Below the pieces are notes generated by a model. The model had not been told where the DNA came from. It was given only the letters and a program-made list of their open reading frames with translations, and made no database searches. The translations under genes and the position numbers were made by a program. From assembly GCF_000025305.1 (NCBI RefSeq), contig NC_013740.1, forward strand, positions 806,001 to 870,000: a DNA stretch of 64,000 nt. Direction: 5' to 3'. Below are positions 47,002 through 55,132 of this stretch, piece after piece; the first letter of the stretch is position 1, and the number at the start of each line of letters is the position of its first letter. Source of the DNA: Acidaminococcus fermentans DSM 20731. Lineage in GTDB: Bacteria; Bacillota; Negativicutes; Acidaminococcales; Acidaminococcaceae.

Positions 47002-48318
47002 ATGCTGATAAAATATTGGATCGAGAATTATAAATCTTTTTATAAGCGGGCAGAATTCCATATGCAGCCTGCACCTCGGCTGCAGCAGCTTTCTTACAGC
47101 GTATTGAATGAAAAGGCGGGAAGGAAAAAAGTTCGTGGACTTTGCTCCAGTGTAGTCTATGGACCCAATGCGGCAGGAAAAACATCTTTCCTAGGAGCCT
47201 TAGAAGTCCTGAAAGCCATCGTCCTGGAAGGGCATATCCGGGATAAAGAACGGATGACCAATAATATCAGTGTCAATCAGTTGAAATACATTCCCAATAT
47301 CCGTTACTTTTTATCTGGAGATAAAATCATTAAACCAGTAACCTTGGGAGTAGAAGCCGTAACAGAGGGACTGCTTTTTTCTTACGAAATCAGTTTCCAA
47401 TGCGAAAATCTCCTCAACAGTCATATAGAACGGGAAATCTTATCAGAATCACTTTCTGTAAATGGTAAAGAAATCTATATCCGCAAAGGGAATAAGGTCA
47501 AGTTTGTGAATAGAGTTCCCATGGCATATCGGAATGGAACTGAAGAATTGAAGGGGATTTCCAAGCTCTCCCTGCAGACAGAACCTACGGAACTTTTTCT
47601 TACAGGAAATTTCAAAGCTTTTTACAGTTCCAAACTGGTCAAACTGATCAGAGACTGGTTTACCAACAAACTCTTCATTGTCTATGAGGCTGCCTTTGTA
47701 GATATTCTTCCCAATCTGGCAGATAACAGATCCAATGCCTCTTTTGGCATGATCAATGATTTGGCAAAAGCCATCGGCAGCAGTGCCAATGAAATGGTCT
47801 ATATCAATGATCCAGACGGACAACCCAAATTGTTTTCCGAATTTGGTACACCTAATAAAAAAGTGTTGATACCGGCCAACCAGTTCGAATCCCTGGGTAC
47901 CCGCCGGATTGTAAGCATTTTTCCTGCTATTGCCAAGGCATTTTTAAATGGAGCAACCCTTTTGGTCGATGAGCTGGATGCCAGTATCCATACCATGGCC
48001 ATTATCAGCCTCATCAACGTATTCCATAATGATGAAATCAACAGGAATCATGCGCAGCTGATTTTTAATACCCAGAATCCTATTTATTTGAACCGGAATA
48101 TTTTCCGGACAGACGAAATCAAGTTCGTAGATAGGAATGATGAAACCCATTGCAGTGAACTTTATGCATTGTCAGATTTTGGCACTAAAGGAAGCACCAG
48201 AGCAAAAAACACCAATAATTACATGACCAACTATTTTGTAAATCGTTACGGAGCTATCCGTAATATTGATTTAAGTGATATTTTCCTAAAAATTTTGGAG
48301 GAACAGGATAACAAGTAA
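47002..48318 (+). CDS. AAA-family ATPase of an AbiL-like (RloA/RloB) defence pair
   Basis: A protein of 438 residues. I chose ATG 47002 because AGGAGG (46989-46994) lies 7 nt upstream. The N-terminus WIENYKSFYKRAEFHM and Walker A VVYGPNAAGKTSFL mark the SMC-like/AAA15 group. Walker B is ATLLVDELDASIHTM, and the C-terminus has HAQLIFNTQNPIYL. The next gene, 13 bp downstream, is an RloB-like protein; this pairing is that of AbiL and related abortive-infection systems. A -10-like TATAAT lies at 46922. Base composition is visibly poorer in G+C than the core genes, consistent with transfer. Confidence 0.85.
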   Translation: MLIKYWIENYKSFYKRAEFHMQPAPRLQQLSYSVLNEKAGRKKVRGLCSSVVYGPNAAGKTSFLGALEVLKAIVLEGHIRDKERMTNNISVNQLKYIPNIRYFLSGDKIIKPVTLGVEAVTEGLLFSYEISFQCENLLNSHIEREILSESLSVNGKEIYIRKGNKVKFVNRVPMAYRNGTEELKGISKLSLQTEPTELFLTGNFKAFYSSKLVKLIRDWFTNKLFIVYEAAFVDILPNLADNRSNASFGMINDLAKAIGSSANEMVYINDPDGQPKLFSEFGTPNKKVLIPANQFESLGTRRIVSIFPAIAKAFLNGATLLVDELDASIHTMAIISLINVFHNDEINRNHAQLIFNTQNPIYLNRNIFRTDEIKFVDRNDETHCSELYALSDFGTKGSTRAKNTNNYMTNYFVNRYGAIRNIDLSDIFLKILEEQDNK

Positions 48319-48331
48319 GGGAAGTGACGAT

Positions 48332-48994
48332 GTGCAAAGAAGAGCATCCAATCAGTATTATTTCTTGGTTGAAGGGGAATGTGAAGAACGTTATTTGCGT
48401 TGGCTTCAAAACTTGATTAATCAGGAACCGAATCGGATTGTGAATGTATCTTTTACCATAAAGCGGGATGTGAAAATGGTAAGCTGGGTCAAGCACTTAT
48501 CCCTTATGGGAAAGACCCGAATTGTCCAGGTTGTCGATTATGAAGGAAACCAGCCCAATGATCGCCAGACATTTTTGAATATGCTGGACGACATGCATCA
48601 GGCGTCTCGGATAAAGCAGGTTGACTGTCAACTGGGTTATTCGAATCTCACATTTGAACTATGGATTTTGTTGCATAAAATTGATTATAGAACTCCCTTA
48701 ACCACCAAAGCACAGTATCTGGAACAACTAAACAGGGCGTTTCATAAGAATTTTGAGACGTTGAAAAAGTATAAGCAGGAAAAGAATTTCCAAAACATTT
48801 TACAGAATATCACTTTGGATGATGTAAAAAAGGCAATTGCCAGAGCTGAAAGAATAAGAAAATACAATGAGGAAAATTTCCATAAAGAGGTTTATAAAAG
48901 GAAATATATTTATTTTAAGGACAATCCCGACTGTTCGCTCCAGGAGGCGATAAAAGACGTGCTGACAGAGTGTGGACTGATGAAAAAAGGATAA
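48332..48994 (+). CDS. RloB-like (TOPRIM-type) partner of the ATPase
   Basis: A protein of 220 residues, GTG start with AAGGGAAG upstream. The N-terminal glutamate motif YFLVEGECEERYLRWL and the acidic IVQVVDYEGNQPND fit the TOPRIM-like catalytic core. SNLTFELWILLH matches the RloB signature (usually SNPxFELWLLLH). In AbiL-type pairs this subunit is the presumed nuclease effector gated by the ATPase. It ends in repeat-rich DNA, which suggests a module boundary. Confidence 0.85.
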   Translation: MQRRASNQYYFLVEGECEERYLRWLQNLINQEPNRIVNVSFTIKRDVKMVSWVKHLSLMGKTRIVQVVDYEGNQPNDRQTFLNMLDDMHQASRIKQVDCQLGYSNLTFELWILLHKIDYRTPLTTKAQYLEQLNRAFHKNFETLKKYKQEKNFQNILQNITLDDVKKAIARAERIRKYNEENFHKEVYKRKYIYFKDNPDCSLQEAIKDVLTECGLMKKG

Positions 48995-49132
48995 AAGCCA
49001 AAACAGTCACTAGCCAACAGCCGAAGAAAGGAATCCGCTGGGGCAGATTCCAGGAATGGTGTAACCAAGTGCAGAGTGAAGAGTGCAGAGTGAAGAGCAG
49101 GGACGGCGTAAATCGGTCGATCCGTTGCAAAA

Positions 49133-49224
49133 CCGTAGGGGCCTCACGCCGGGAGGCCCGCCCAGGGGGCAGACTGGCAATCGTAAAAGATTTTTGTCGA
49201 TTTATGTTAATTCTGCTATATGGA
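49133..49224 (+). repeat. GC-rich repeat copy 6 plus promoter-bearing repeat
   Basis: CCGTAGGGGCCTCACGCCGG (49133-) is followed by GGGGGCAGACTGGCAATCGT and TTTTTGTCGATTTATGTTAA (to 49224). The same combination occurs at 53701-53780, there with a perfect TATAAT. Confidence 0.75.
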
Positions 49225-49482
49225 ATGAATCGGTTTATAAATGAAACGGCAATCAATGATTTTGAAGTTTCAATGGTTCAAAGTAACTCATCTATTAATT
49301 TGTCTCAGTTGGAGAAAACTCTCCCTTTGGCTAAAGCTGAAGTTATCAAAGACGCAGGAATTCCTACAGAAAACTCAAATGCATCAGTAAAAACCAAAAA
49401 TATTATAAAGTTTGGAGTCTTGGGGCTATTACTTGGATATGGGATTAGTTTGGTAAGATATTGCGCTTTGATCTTGAGATAA
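49225..49482 (+). pseudogene. Possible C-terminal remnant of a Wzz/YveK-type chain-length protein
   Basis: A short frame of 85 residues from ATG 49225; the upstream part of the open frame is repeat DNA. It contains EVIKDAGIPTENSNASVKTK, then a hydrophobic segment (IIKFGVLGLLLGYGISLV). A proline-containing stretch followed by Lys and a C-terminal membrane helix resembles the end of polysaccharide co-polymerases. The resemblance is weak, and it could instead be a small membrane protein belonging to the HAD/transglycosylase neighbours. Confidence 0.35.
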
Positions 49483-49519
49483 AGATTTTAACCCTGGTAT
49501 TGATTTTAAGAGGTATAAA

Positions 49520-50437
49520 ATGTCAAATATAATTGCGGTAATTTGGGACTTTGATAAAACTTTGATCAATGGATACATGCAAGATCCTTTTTTCGCGGAA
49601 TATAATATTGATCCTCAACAGTTTTGGAAAGAAGTCAACGAATTACCCATTTTATATAGGGAAAAGGGAATTCAAGTTAATGCTGATACGATTTATTTGA
49701 ATTACATGATTCAATATGCAAAAAAGCATAATTTAACAGATCTTAATAATGAAAAACTAAAGAGTTATGGCTCAAAGCAAAATTTCTATCCCGGGGCTTT
49801 GGATTTGATTCAATATTTGAATGATGGAGTTCTGAAGGAAAACAACAAAATATATGATGAATATGGTATTAAAGTAGAAAATTACATTGTGAGTACAGGA
49901 ATCAAGAAGATCATTGAGGGATCAGAGGTCGCACCTTTAGTAAAAAAAATATGGGGATGTGAATTTATTGATAATAATACTTTAGACGAAAATTTGGAGA
50001 ATGGTATGATTTCTGAAGTAGGGTATACGATTGATAACACTACGAAAACAAGAGCTATTTTTGAAATTAATAAAGGCCTTGATATAAATGTAAATGACAA
50101 GATGCCCGAAGAATTAAGAAGGGTAAAGTTCCAGAATATGATTTATATTGCAGATGGTCCAAGTGATATTCCTGCATTTTCTCTCGTAAATAAAAATGGA
50201 GGGGCTACATTTGCAATATACCCGAAAGGAAATATAAATGCTTTTAGGCAAGTAGAAAAGATGCGAAAAGATGGTAGAATTAATATGTTTGCAGAAGCCG
50301 ATTATCGGAGAGATACCACTGCTTATATGTGGATAACAAACAAAGTTAGAGAATTTGCTGATCGGATTTATAAGAGTGAGAAAAATAAATTAGAAAGTGC
50401 AGTATCTTCTGGACCGCGTCATATTATACAAGAATAA
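49520..50437 (+). CDS. HAD-superfamily hydrolase
   Basis: A protein of 305 residues. HAD motif I is VIWDFDKTLINGYM, motif II is probably YIVSTGIKKI, and the motif IV region is MIYIADGPSDIPAFSLV. A cap region lies between residues about 20 and 90. The layout is that of phosphoserine-phosphatase-like HADs. The 53.8-kb pseudogene is a paralogue fragment. The gene lies 37 bp after a membrane-protein remnant and 180 bp before a membrane transglycosylase-like gene, in AT-rich DNA between two IS copies. Substrate unknown. Confidence 0.82.
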   Translation: MSNIIAVIWDFDKTLINGYMQDPFFAEYNIDPQQFWKEVNELPILYREKGIQVNADTIYLNYMIQYAKKHNLTDLNNEKLKSYGSKQNFYPGALDLIQYLNDGVLKENNKIYDEYGIKVENYIVSTGIKKIIEGSEVAPLVKKIWGCEFIDNNTLDENLENGMISEVGYTIDNTTKTRAIFEINKGLDINVNDKMPEELRRVKFQNMIYIADGPSDIPAFSLVNKNGGATFAIYPKGNINAFRQVEKMRKDGRINMFAEADYRRDTTAYMWITNKVREFADRIYKSEKNKLESAVSSGPRHIIQE

Positions 50438-50615
50438 AAAACACGATGTTATTTTTCTGTTTAAATTAGACGAATAGAGAAAGGAACAGGTAGACAAAGA
50501 ACCCTTATAAATGACTTTTTGAATTGAAATACGTGATTTTTTGACTTAGTAGGCATAATTTAAGAATTCAATCTTAAAAACTGCCGAAGTATAAAAGAAA
50601 GAGTGTACTTAAAAA

Positions 50616-51782
50616 GTGTTGTATGCTATCCATAATTTATCTGAACTCTTTACCATTTTTATCTTTATGTTTCTGTTTCTATCCAGCTTTACGATTCATA
50701 GAAAGATTATCCCTAAAGGATACTTTGCATTAAATGAAATAGTATACTTATTTGATGTAAAGCGGTTTTGGACATCATCAAATATTCGATGTTTTTTTAT
50801 CGGAGCAATTATATTCTTAGGATACTATAAATTTGATATTAGAAATTCTGCAGTCTATTATTCAGCATTAGGGTTGGTATCTTTGATTCAGGTCTTTCCT
50901 GTTATTGTAAGGTACCAATTATATAAATTTTGGAAGAGTATTTATCGTTTCAGACTTTTCTGTACTAATTTATTTTATGTAGCAGTGCTGTTTTTTATGG
51001 GGTTTGCCTGTTTAGAATTTATGATTCCTGCAATTTATGGTGAAAAGGGTTATATCGATATGGCGTACCCCTTTGTTAATTTTACGCTAGGTATATTTAT
51101 TTACATGTTCCCGCTGTTTATTCAATTTTCTGTACAATGGAGATATGATACGATAAATTTAGATAGAATGAATTTCTTGCATACTGATACGGCAATAATG
51201 CTAAGAAATCTTGATATAATGAGTCGAGAAAATAGTATTGTTAAACATTACCGATTAGATATAGAAAAATATGCGAAAGTTTATGGAATTGATCCAGATT
51301 TATTAAAATCTGTTCTTTCTATTGAAGAATTTAATAGAGGTTCTATCATTCAATGCTTTATTGAACGATTATTAATTAACGGATTTCCTGCTTTTGTGCT
51401 GAGAAAAGATATGTCAATTGGGTTTGGACAAATTAAAATTTCAACAGCAAGCAAACTATTAAGTATTTCGGAGGGAGCTGCATTAGAAGAGTTGGCGAAA
51501 CCAGGGAGAAATATTGAAATTTGTGCGCGTTATATTCGTCTATTGATTAATAAATATTTAGAGGACAAGAAACATCCATTTATTGCTGCAAGGTATAATG
51601 ATTTATATGATTATATTGCAAAAAATTATATTGGAGCAACAGATGCAACAATGTATAATGCCGTTTTGTATGCAGCTATTTTAAGAGAACGAAGTAGACT
51701 CGATTTATATAGTAGGCTAAAAATTAAAAATAAGAGGAATCAATGTTTTAGAGGTAATTTAAAAGCGCCACTGCCAGCGTGA
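50616..51782 (+). CDS. Multi-pass membrane protein with C-terminal lytic-transglycosylase-like domain
   Basis: A protein of 388 residues with a GTG start and no strong ribosome site, so the start is uncertain. About five hydrophobic segments (roughly 5-25, 57-76, 82-102, 116-138 and 150-172) precede a soluble domain. That domain looks like a goose-lysozyme/SLT fold: YGIDPDLLKSVLSIEEFNRG holds the candidate catalytic glutamate, MSIGFGQIKISTASKLL mirrors the GLMQI-type motif, and NIEICARYIRLLINKY mirrors the later conserved helix. A membrane-anchored C-terminal SLT domain is unusual. It may be an envelope-damaging effector or a wall enzyme; both are inference. Confidence 0.65.
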   Translation: MLYAIHNLSELFTIFIFMFLFLSSFTIHRKIIPKGYFALNEIVYLFDVKRFWTSSNIRCFFIGAIIFLGYYKFDIRNSAVYYSALGLVSLIQVFPVIVRYQLYKFWKSIYRFRLFCTNLFYVAVLFFMGFACLEFMIPAIYGEKGYIDMAYPFVNFTLGIFIYMFPLFIQFSVQWRYDTINLDRMNFLHTDTAIMLRNLDIMSRENSIVKHYRLDIEKYAKVYGIDPDLLKSVLSIEEFNRGSIIQCFIERLLINGFPAFVLRKDMSIGFGQIKISTASKLLSISEGAALEELAKPGRNIEICARYIRLLINKYLEDKKHPFIAARYNDLYDYIAKNYIGATDATMYNAVLYAAILRERSRLDLYSRLKIKNKRNQCFRGNLKAPLPA

Positions 51783-52003
51783 TGAATAATGTAGAGTGAA
51801 GAGAAAAGAGTGCAAAGGGGTAGTCTAAACTAAAACGTACCCCTTGTCAAGGACAGTTTCTAAAAGTAGGACCCCTTGTTTTAGACAGTTCAACAATCCT
51901 GGTACCTTTAAAATGGACGTTTGGTAATTGTCTATCAGAAGGCCCCTAACCATCCAATCTTATGCACTGGCTCCTTACTCATAAAATGGCTGCTTTTGCT
52001 ATT
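51783..52003. other. Junction between the cargo region and IS copy 2
   Basis: It holds a GTAGAGTGAAGAG-type short repeat (near 51790) and two related stretches with ACCCCTTGT (51836-51848 and 51870-51880). The second runs into TTAGACAG, which is matched in inverted orientation at 53528-53535 and may mark the IS end. No gene is seen. Confidence 0.4.
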
Positions 52004-53002
52004 TTATGAGGTGAGCTGGTTCCCCAGCTCACAGGCTCTCCGCTTCAATATAAGAACCTCGGGCATCTTGGGAATATCGAGCGGATAAACCCCTGTTGTT
52101 ACAAATTGATAGAACTCGTTTGGCGACAGTTTCGCCAGTTCCCACTGGTAGCGCTTGTTGTTGTAATAATCCATGTAATCATCTACGATGGCTTTCACCT
52201 CCTCGAAGCTCACTGCTGCTGCAATTTTCTTTTTCACATGGTCTTTCATACGGCCGAAGAAGCTTTCCTGCGGCGCATTGTCCCAGCAATTCCCCCGCCA
52301 TGACATGGATTGTCTGAGATCCTTGTCATGGAGGATATCGATGAAGCTGTGACTCGTGTAATGGCAACCCTGGTCAGAATGCACGATGGTTTCAGCATGC
52401 AGTGAGACGCCGTGATCTCGAATCAGGTTGTTCACCGTTTCTACCACGAAATCCACCTCCAAAGAATCGCTGAGGACATACGCCAGAATCTGCTTGGTAT
52501 AGGCATCCAGTATGGTGGAAAGATAAGCAAAAATCCCATTGTAAGGAAGATAGGTAATATCTGTCAGCAGTACCATGCGAGGACCATAGTCCTCAAACTG
52601 GCGCTGCAGCAGATTATCGGCCACCGTATTGGTCTTCAGGGCTTTCGCCAGCTGCCGATAGGGATTCGCCTTCCTGATGGGGCAAAGCAGGTGGAACTTT
52701 TTCATCAGACGACGGATTTTCTTCACATTCATAATGACGGGCGGATCCATGTGGAGCAGCTCCATATAGATGCTGCGGGCGTCCTTCTTGTACCCTCGTC
52801 TTTTGTAAGCGGCAAGGATCAGTTCAAAGTCCTTGCGGTCCTGTTCTTCCTGGGCCTGCCGAAATGCTTCCGCCTTTACCCAGGCATAATAACCGCTTCG
52901 GGACACGCCTGCCATCTTGCATAAACTGCTGATGGAAAGTCTGTTCTCGCTGGTACTTACCGTCTTTTCTATGATTTCGAACACACAAGAGGAATCGTTC
53001 AT
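52004..53002 (-). CDS. IS3-family transposase orfB (DDE integrase)
   Basis: A protein of 332 residues from the internal ATG. It has a helical N-terminus (SVLFEII-like and LSISSLCKMAGVSRSGYYAW), an HTH_21-like stretch (AAYKRRGYKKDARSIYMELL) and the rve integrase core. Catalytic acids lie in VLLTDITYLP, IVHSDQGCHYTS and NAPQESFFGRMKD. The frame also extends upstream across orfA, so a fused OrfAB product by -1 frameshifting is possible. However, the A8 tract lies after the orfA stop, which makes reinitiation as likely. Confidence 0.9.
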   Translation of the reverse strand: MNDSSCVFEIIEKTVSTSENRLSISSLCKMAGVSRSGYYAWVKAEAFRQAQEEQDRKDFELILAAYKRRGYKKDARSIYMELLHMDPPVIMNVKKIRRLMKKFHLLCPIRKANPYRQLAKALKTNTVADNLLQRQFEDYGPRMVLLTDITYLPYNGIFAYLSTILDAYTKQILAYVLSDSLEVDFVVETVNNLIRDHGVSLHAETIVHSDQGCHYTSHSFIDILHDKDLRQSMSWRGNCWDNAPQESFFGRMKDHVKKKIAAAVSFEEVKAIVDDYMDYYNNKRYQWELAKLSPNEFYQFVTTGVYPLDIPKMPEVLILKRRACELGNQLTS

Positions 53003-53048
53003 GAGCAGAGAACCTACCTTTTTGTGTTCTTGATCGCGGAAATTTTTT

Positions 53049-53417
53049 TTAATATTCCACTTCCTGCCGCAAGTATTCAACTTCATGTCTGAGGGCCTTA
53101 ATGTCATCTTCAGGCTTGACCTTGGCGGCGGTGTCAGACCTGTCGGCGGGTCTCCTGCCTTCATAGAAACAACCATATTTGGCATATTCCTCTTTGATAT
53201 GCTGGAGAGCACCGCCAATGCGTCTTTCGCCCAGCACAGCAGGGTCAAAGCCGTATTTTTTGAAGACGTCTTTAGGATAGACTCCTTCCATATATTCGGT
53301 GTAAAAGATTTCTTTAAAGGACTTCCTCAGGACCAGGGTAGAGCGGCTTACGCTATACACATAAGGGTTCTGGCGCAACGCTGCAATCTGCTCCTCAGTA
53401 AAAAGTTTTCTGCTCAT
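53049..53417 (-). CDS. IS3-family orfA (helix-turn-helix protein), copy 2
   Basis: 122 residues, from MSRKLFTEEQIAALRQNPYV to the TAA before the A8 tract, the same protein as in copy 1. The conserved YPKDVFKKYGFDPAVLGERR segment is the likely DNA-binding part. Confidence 0.82.
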   Translation of the reverse strand: MSRKLFTEEQIAALRQNPYVYSVSRSTLVLRKSFKEIFYTEYMEGVYPKDVFKKYGFDPAVLGERRIGGALQHIKEEYAKYGCFYEGRRPADRSDTAAKVKPEDDIKALRHEVEYLRQEVEY

Positions 53418-53611
53418 GTGGATTCTCCTTGGCTTTATTGGATTTGAGAATACCACATGCATATGATTGTGTTCAATAGGTTGGGTCCAAAATGAGCACG
53501 TCAATTTTAAAGGATTCAAATTGTAGCCTGTCTAATTTTGTGGGCAGGTGCTACTCTTAAAAAGTGTCCACACTTATGGGTACAGTATAGTGCAAATGGT
53601 CCATTGCGATG

Positions 53612-53780
53612 CCGTAGGGGCCGCACGCCGGGCGGCCCGCTGGTGCATACGTCTCACGGCCCAATGTCCCACGTTGTTGGAGACCATCTGCCGGGCAGAT
53701 GCCGTTCCGGCGGCCCGCCCAGGGGGCAGACTGGCAATCGCAAAAGATTTTTGTCGAATTATGTTAACTCTGCTATAATG
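53612..53780 (+). repeat. GC-rich repeat copies 7 and 8 with promoter-bearing repeat
   Basis: CCGTAGGGGCCGCACGCCGG (53612-53640) and a second partial copy (53701-53722) precede GGGGGCAGACTGGCAATCGC and TTTTTGTCGAATTATGTTAA (53721-53780). The latter matches 49168-49224. Confidence 0.75.
53751..53779 (+). promoter_or_regulatory. Promoter inside the repeat, upstream of the HAD fragment
   Basis: TTGTCG (53751-53756), a 17-bp spacer and TATAAT (53774-53779). The related copy at 49.2 kb has a weaker TATATG at the -10. Confidence 0.7.
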
Positions 53781-53797
53781 GAAGAAATTGTAAAGGG

Positions 53798-54237
53798 GTG
53801 ATTGATCTGGATGAAGGTTATAAAAAGTCCGTAATTGCTATCTGCTATGACTTCGATAAAACGCTGTCTCCTGATGATATGCAGGCACAGGGATTCATCC
53901 AATCACTCGGTTACGATGTAAAAGATTTTTGGCAAGAATTAAATGGCTTGGCTGCGGATAATGATATGGATCAGAATTTAGCTTATATGTACATGATGAC
54001 CAAGAAATCCCGCAGAGCGATGGTATTCAATAAAGAGAAAATTATGGAGAAAAGTGGTTCATTTGCCCAAACTCATAAGATCATTGAGAAAATGAATTGA
54101 ATTTAAAATTGGTCACAGGATGAGCTAAAAGGATTATCCGTATTGGGGAAGTAAATCATCAAGTTTCTTATATGTTGGAAGACAAGGATGTAGTTGCGTT
54201 TTATAAAAAATATGTAAAGACATTGGATAAAGAATAA
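53798..54237 (+). pseudogene. HAD hydrolase fragment and unrelated tail
   Basis: The frame 53798-54100 starts with GTG after AAAGG. It reads AICYDFDKTLSPDDMQAQGF and DVKDFWQELNGLAADND, a clear N-terminal HAD fragment homologous to the gene at 49520, and then ends abruptly at IEKMN. A second in-frame tail (54130-54237, ending YKKYVKTLDKE) belongs to something not identified. Both are remnants at the edge of the IS-bounded region. Confidence 0.7.
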
Positions 54238-54268
54238 TATTTTTTTAATATATGAGTGGGGGAGCCCG

Positions 54269-55132
54269 ATGAAAGAAATAACTATAAGTGAAATGAAAAA
54301 AATATCTTTAGATATATTAAAAGATGTAGCTAAATATTGTGATGATAATAATTTGCATTACTATATTTGCGGTGGCACATTATTGGGAGCGGTAAGACAT
54401 AAGGGGTTTATTCCTTGGGACGATGATATTGATATCTTAATGCCACGTCCTGATTATTTAAAATTTGTGAAATCGTATAATGGCAGTAATAAAAGATATA
54501 TTGTCAAATCGATAGAAAATAGTGCTGATTATTGGCGTACCTTTGCTAAGGTATTTGATCTACATACATATTTAGAGGAAGATTGCATACGCGTTCCTAA
54601 AAAAGATAATGGAGTTTTTATTGATATTTTTCCCGTAGATGGTTTACCTAAGTCAAGAATTAGACAAGCTATTTTCTTTAAGGAACAAGAATTTTTAAAT
54701 TTTTTGTATCACGGGTCAGCATGGAATTACACGAAAAGTTTTAAGTATGCTGATTCAAAGGATTATCTTGCAAAATTTAAAGGTAAATTGAGAACTCTGT
54801 TAAAATATATTGCAATTACTATTTTAAATCCATTGCCTACTAGTTCTTTAATTCACCTTATTAATAAAAATGCAATGCGGTTTGATTATAATCAGGCTAA
54901 TGAAGTTGCAGCGATTGTTGACTGCCATTATGGTGGAAGCCGTGAGCGGATGCCAAGAAAGCTATTTGAAAAACAAATTCCCTTTGAATTTGAAAAAACT
55001 TATTTTTGGGGATCTGCAGCTTGGAAACTTTATTTAAGAAATATGTACGGGGATTTTATGGAATTACCTCCTTTAAAAAACCGGGTTACACATCATGATT
55101 TTAAAGCATATTGGAGAAGAGGAGAAAAATGA
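54269..55132 (+). CDS. LicD-family phosphotransferase
   Basis: A protein of 287 residues. ICGGTLLGAVRHKGFIPWDD followed by DIDILMPRPDY is the LicD nucleotidyltransferase-fold signature, with its metal-binding aspartates. Members transfer phosphocholine, ribitol-phosphate or similar groups from a CDP donor to glycans. The next gene is a cytidylyltransferase that could make the donor, and the two overlap (ATGA), which supports a shared pathway. AT-rich composition. Confidence 0.88.
   Translation: MKEITISEMKKISLDILKDVAKYCDDNNLHYYICGGTLLGAVRHKGFIPWDDDIDILMPRPDYLKFVKSYNGSNKRYIVKSIENSADYWRTFAKVFDLHTYLEEDCIRVPKKDNGVFIDIFPVDGLPKSRIRQAIFFKEQEFLNFLYHGSAWNYTKSFKYADSKDYLAKFKGKLRTLLKYIAITILNPLPTSSLIHLINKNAMRFDYNQANEVAAIVDCHYGGSRERMPRKLFEKQIPFEFEKTYFWGSAAWKLYLRNMYGDFMELPPLKNRVTHHDFKAYWRRGEK

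Larger units (their letters stand above)
51870..53590 (-). mobile_element. IS3-family element, copy 2 (apparently complete)
   Basis: It carries orfA and a full-length orfB on the minus strand. Candidate inverted ends share CCC and TTAGACAG (near 51871-51888 and 53528-53545). Similarity to copy 1 continues to about 53590, so the outer boundaries are approximate and no target-site duplication was identified. Confidence 0.75.

Noticed and set aside
48970-49224. First half of the 170-residue open frame after rloB
   Set aside because: It is a translation of the GTGCAGAGTGAAGAG and GC-rich repeats. Only the part after 49225 may be a real remnant.
53040-53052. A8 tract in the IS3 element as a programmed -1 site
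   Set aside because: In the orfA frame the TAA stop comes before the A run, so ribosomes would not decode the tract in that frame; classical slippage there is unlikely.
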